A DNA stretch of 15,928 nt, taken from an uncultured bacterium. Lineage in GTDB: Bacteria; Pseudomonadota; Alphaproteobacteria; CAISDR01. This document shows, piece after piece, positions 14,984 through 15,928 of the stretch. A program made the position numbers and the translations under genes. The DNA is taken from contig CAISDR010000265.1 of the NCBI GenBank assembly GCA_903884125.1, positions 1-15,928 of the forward strand, in the 5' to 3' direction. The first letter of the stretch is position 1, and every line of letters starts with the position of its first letter. The notes beneath the pieces are model-generated. The model saw only the letters and a list, made by a program, of their open reading frames with translations. It ran no database searches and was not told the DNA's origin.

Positions 14984-15643
14984 TCAGCCCTGGGCCATGC
15001 GTTTTTGAAATGCCGCAAATCCTGTCTGCATTTCGGCATTTACTTTTGCCCAGATCGGATCGGCACCGGCGGCCTGCCAATAGGCGGCAAGCTTGATATG
15101 CTTTGATATGGTTTCAGGCCTGCCGAACGCGGTTGCCATCAGATTGACAAAGAACAAAACCGGCTGGATCGAACAGTCCGCAAACGACACTTTATTACCC
15201 ACCGCGAATGCGCCACCAGCCAGATAATGATCGAGATAGGTCAGACCTTTTTCCATGGTTGCAAATTGTGTCTCGACAAAAGCGGCATCGCGCTTTTCCG
15301 GGTTCATATGTGCAAACAGCGGCAGGATCGTGCCCTGTACATACAGATCACCAATTCGCGCAATCAGGCGTGCCCGTGCCAGATCCATGGCATCAGCAGG
15401 ACGCAGTGATGGTGTCGGGAACACATCTTCAAGATATTCCAGAATGGTTTCAGATTCCGGCAGGGTTGCCCCTGAATCCAAAACCAGCACCGGAATTTTT
15501 CCCATGGGGTTAAGCGCCAGATATTCAGGGCCCTTGATCCCCGATTCCGGTGGCGCGGTGATGGTTATCGGCAGATTCTTGCGATAGATGGCAAGACGCA
15601 CGCGCGCTGCATAAGGCGACAGGTCGGCATTATAAAGTTTCAT
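14984..15643 (-). CDS. Glutathione S-transferase family protein
   Basis: 219 aa cytosolic GST fold. The N-terminal thioredoxin-like domain (1-77) has a Ser at the usual catalytic position (Ser9 in LSPYAARVRLAI), the cis-Pro motif NPMGKIPVL (Pro51) and the glutathione gamma-Glu-binding pair Glu64-Ser65 in LPESETILEYLED. The C-terminal helical domain (about 85-210) includes NKVSFADCSIQPVLFF, where Asp156 is the conserved N-capping Asp of helix 6. The ATG at 15643 is preceded by CCGGGAA and by GGAG further up. It lies downstream of the acyl-CoA dehydrogenase end in the same direction but behind a strong terminator, so it is probably transcribed on its own. The substrate is unknown; GST-like proteins next to acyl-CoA enzymes may detoxify or isomerise, which cannot be decided here. 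Confidence 0.9.
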   Translation of the reverse strand: MKLYNADLSPYAARVRLAIYRKNLPITITAPPESGIKGPEYLALNPMGKIPVLVLDSGATLPESETILEYLEDVFPTPSLRPADAMDLARARLIARIGDLYVQGTILPLFAHMNPEKRDAAFVETQFATMEKGLTYLDHYLAGGAFAVGNKVSFADCSIQPVLFFVNLMATAFGRPETISKHIKLAAYWQAAGADPIWAKVNAEMQTGFAAFQKRMAQG

Positions 15644-15680
15644 TTCCCGGCTCCAGATATGGTCTGTTCAAAAAGCGTGA

Positions 15681-15716
15681 CACAAATAATTGCGGCCGGG
15701 ATCGACCCGGCCGCAA
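15681..15716 (-). terminator. Rho-independent terminator after acyl-CoA dehydrogenase
   Basis: A perfect 11-bp stem (TTGCGGCCGGG pairing with CCCGGCCGCAA, 15690-15700 and 15706-15716) with a 5-base loop. On the minus strand it is followed by TTATTTGTG, a moderately T-rich tail. It starts 19 bases after the TAA of the acyl-CoA dehydrogenase, so it should end that transcript before the GST gene. Confidence 0.85.
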
Positions 15717-15735
15717 CCTGCATGGGGTAAAGATA

Positions 15736-15928
15736 TTATTCCGCTGCCACCTGACGCAATTCGGTGTTGCCGTGCTTGCCCAGTTCCAGTCTGGCAATGG
15801 TGCGGCGATGCACTTCATCGGGACCATCAGCCAGACGCAGTGTGCGAATACCGGCATACATTTTCGCCAGACCGAAGTCGGTTGTAACACCGGCTGCACC
15901 AAATGCCTGAATGGCATCGTCAATGATC
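15736..15928 (-). CDS. Acyl-CoA dehydrogenase, C-terminal fragment (5' end outside the window)
   Basis: Only the last 63 codons plus one base are in the window; the TAA is at 15738-15736. The frame reads IIDDAIQAFGAAGVTTDFGLAKMYAGIRTLRLADGPDEVHRRTIARLELGKHGNTELRQVAAE when read in pieces: the QAFGAAGVTTDFGLA block, the RTLRLADGPDEVHRRTIARLELGKH block and a short tail. These are the C-terminal helices of FAD-dependent acyl-CoA dehydrogenases (first step of fatty-acid or branched acyl-CoA beta-oxidation). The RTLRLADGPDEVHRRTIAR segment is closest to the long-tailed ACAD10/11-like or FadE-like bacterial group, but chain-length preference cannot be judged from this piece. The terminator follows directly. 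Confidence 0.9.
   Translation of the reverse strand, partial: IIDDAIQAFGAAGVTTDFGLAKMYAGIRTLRLADGPDEVHRRTIARLELGKHGNTELRQVAAE

Noticed and set aside
15630..15923. Minus-strand open frame of 97 codons spanning the GST start and the acyl-CoA dehydrogenase end.
   Set aside because: It runs through the strong terminator and is out of frame with the recognisable acyl-CoA dehydrogenase C-terminus.

Overview
The window reads as a continuous piece of an alphaproteobacterial chromosome. GC content is in the mid-to-high 50s by eye, genes are densely packed with many 4-nt stop/start overlaps, and several neighbourhoods are typical of the class: a pho regulatory locus, RibA followed by a small YkuD protein, and DUF1674 / rsmB / rpe / heparinase-like. 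I cannot fix the order or genus; a Rhodospirillales-like or SAR116-like marine lineage is only a guess. I see no mobile elements, tRNAs, rRNAs, CRISPR arrays or phage genes, and no gene-free stretch reaches 300 bases.

Layout. (1) 1-2424, plus strand: the 3' part of a PQQ-dependent quinohaemoprotein alcohol dehydrogenase with a C-terminal cytochrome c domain, then a HAD-family phosphatase. (2) 2427-5420, minus strand: phoR, then a Pho-box-bearing gap, then phoU and phoB. The pstSCAB transporter genes that usually lie between phoR and phoU are absent. (3) 5547-7006, minus strand: an orphan OmpR-type response regulator with an atypical receiver, translationally coupled to a zinc-ribbon methyltransferase. 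(4) 7144-8774, plus strand and divergent from (3): ribA with a degenerate RibB-like N-terminal half, overlapping a small L,D-transpeptidase-fold gene. (5) 8771-14631, minus strand: a probable operon rsmB - rpe - heparinase II/III-like - asnB. (6) 14710-14895, plus strand and divergent from rsmB: a DUF1674 (SdhAF4-like) gene. (7) 14984 to the end, minus strand: the 3' end of an acyl-CoA dehydrogenase with a strong terminator, then a glutathione S-transferase.

How the parts work together. PhoR/PhoB is the phosphate-limitation two-component system and PhoU its negative modulator. A tandem TGTC repeat upstream of phoU suggests PhoB autoregulates phoU-phoB. The rsmB cluster mixes housekeeping functions (rRNA methylation, pentose phosphate epimerase) with a putative polysaccharide-modifying pair (heparinase-like protein and an asparagine-synthase-type amidotransferase). 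The divergent rsmB/DUF1674 promoters both appear positioned to give leaderless mRNAs. No clearly novel multi-gene system is visible; the most interesting signals are regulatory (Pho array, two operator-like palindromes, leaderless promoters) and contextual (missing pst genes, asnB where purH is often found, a receiver without its switch Thr).
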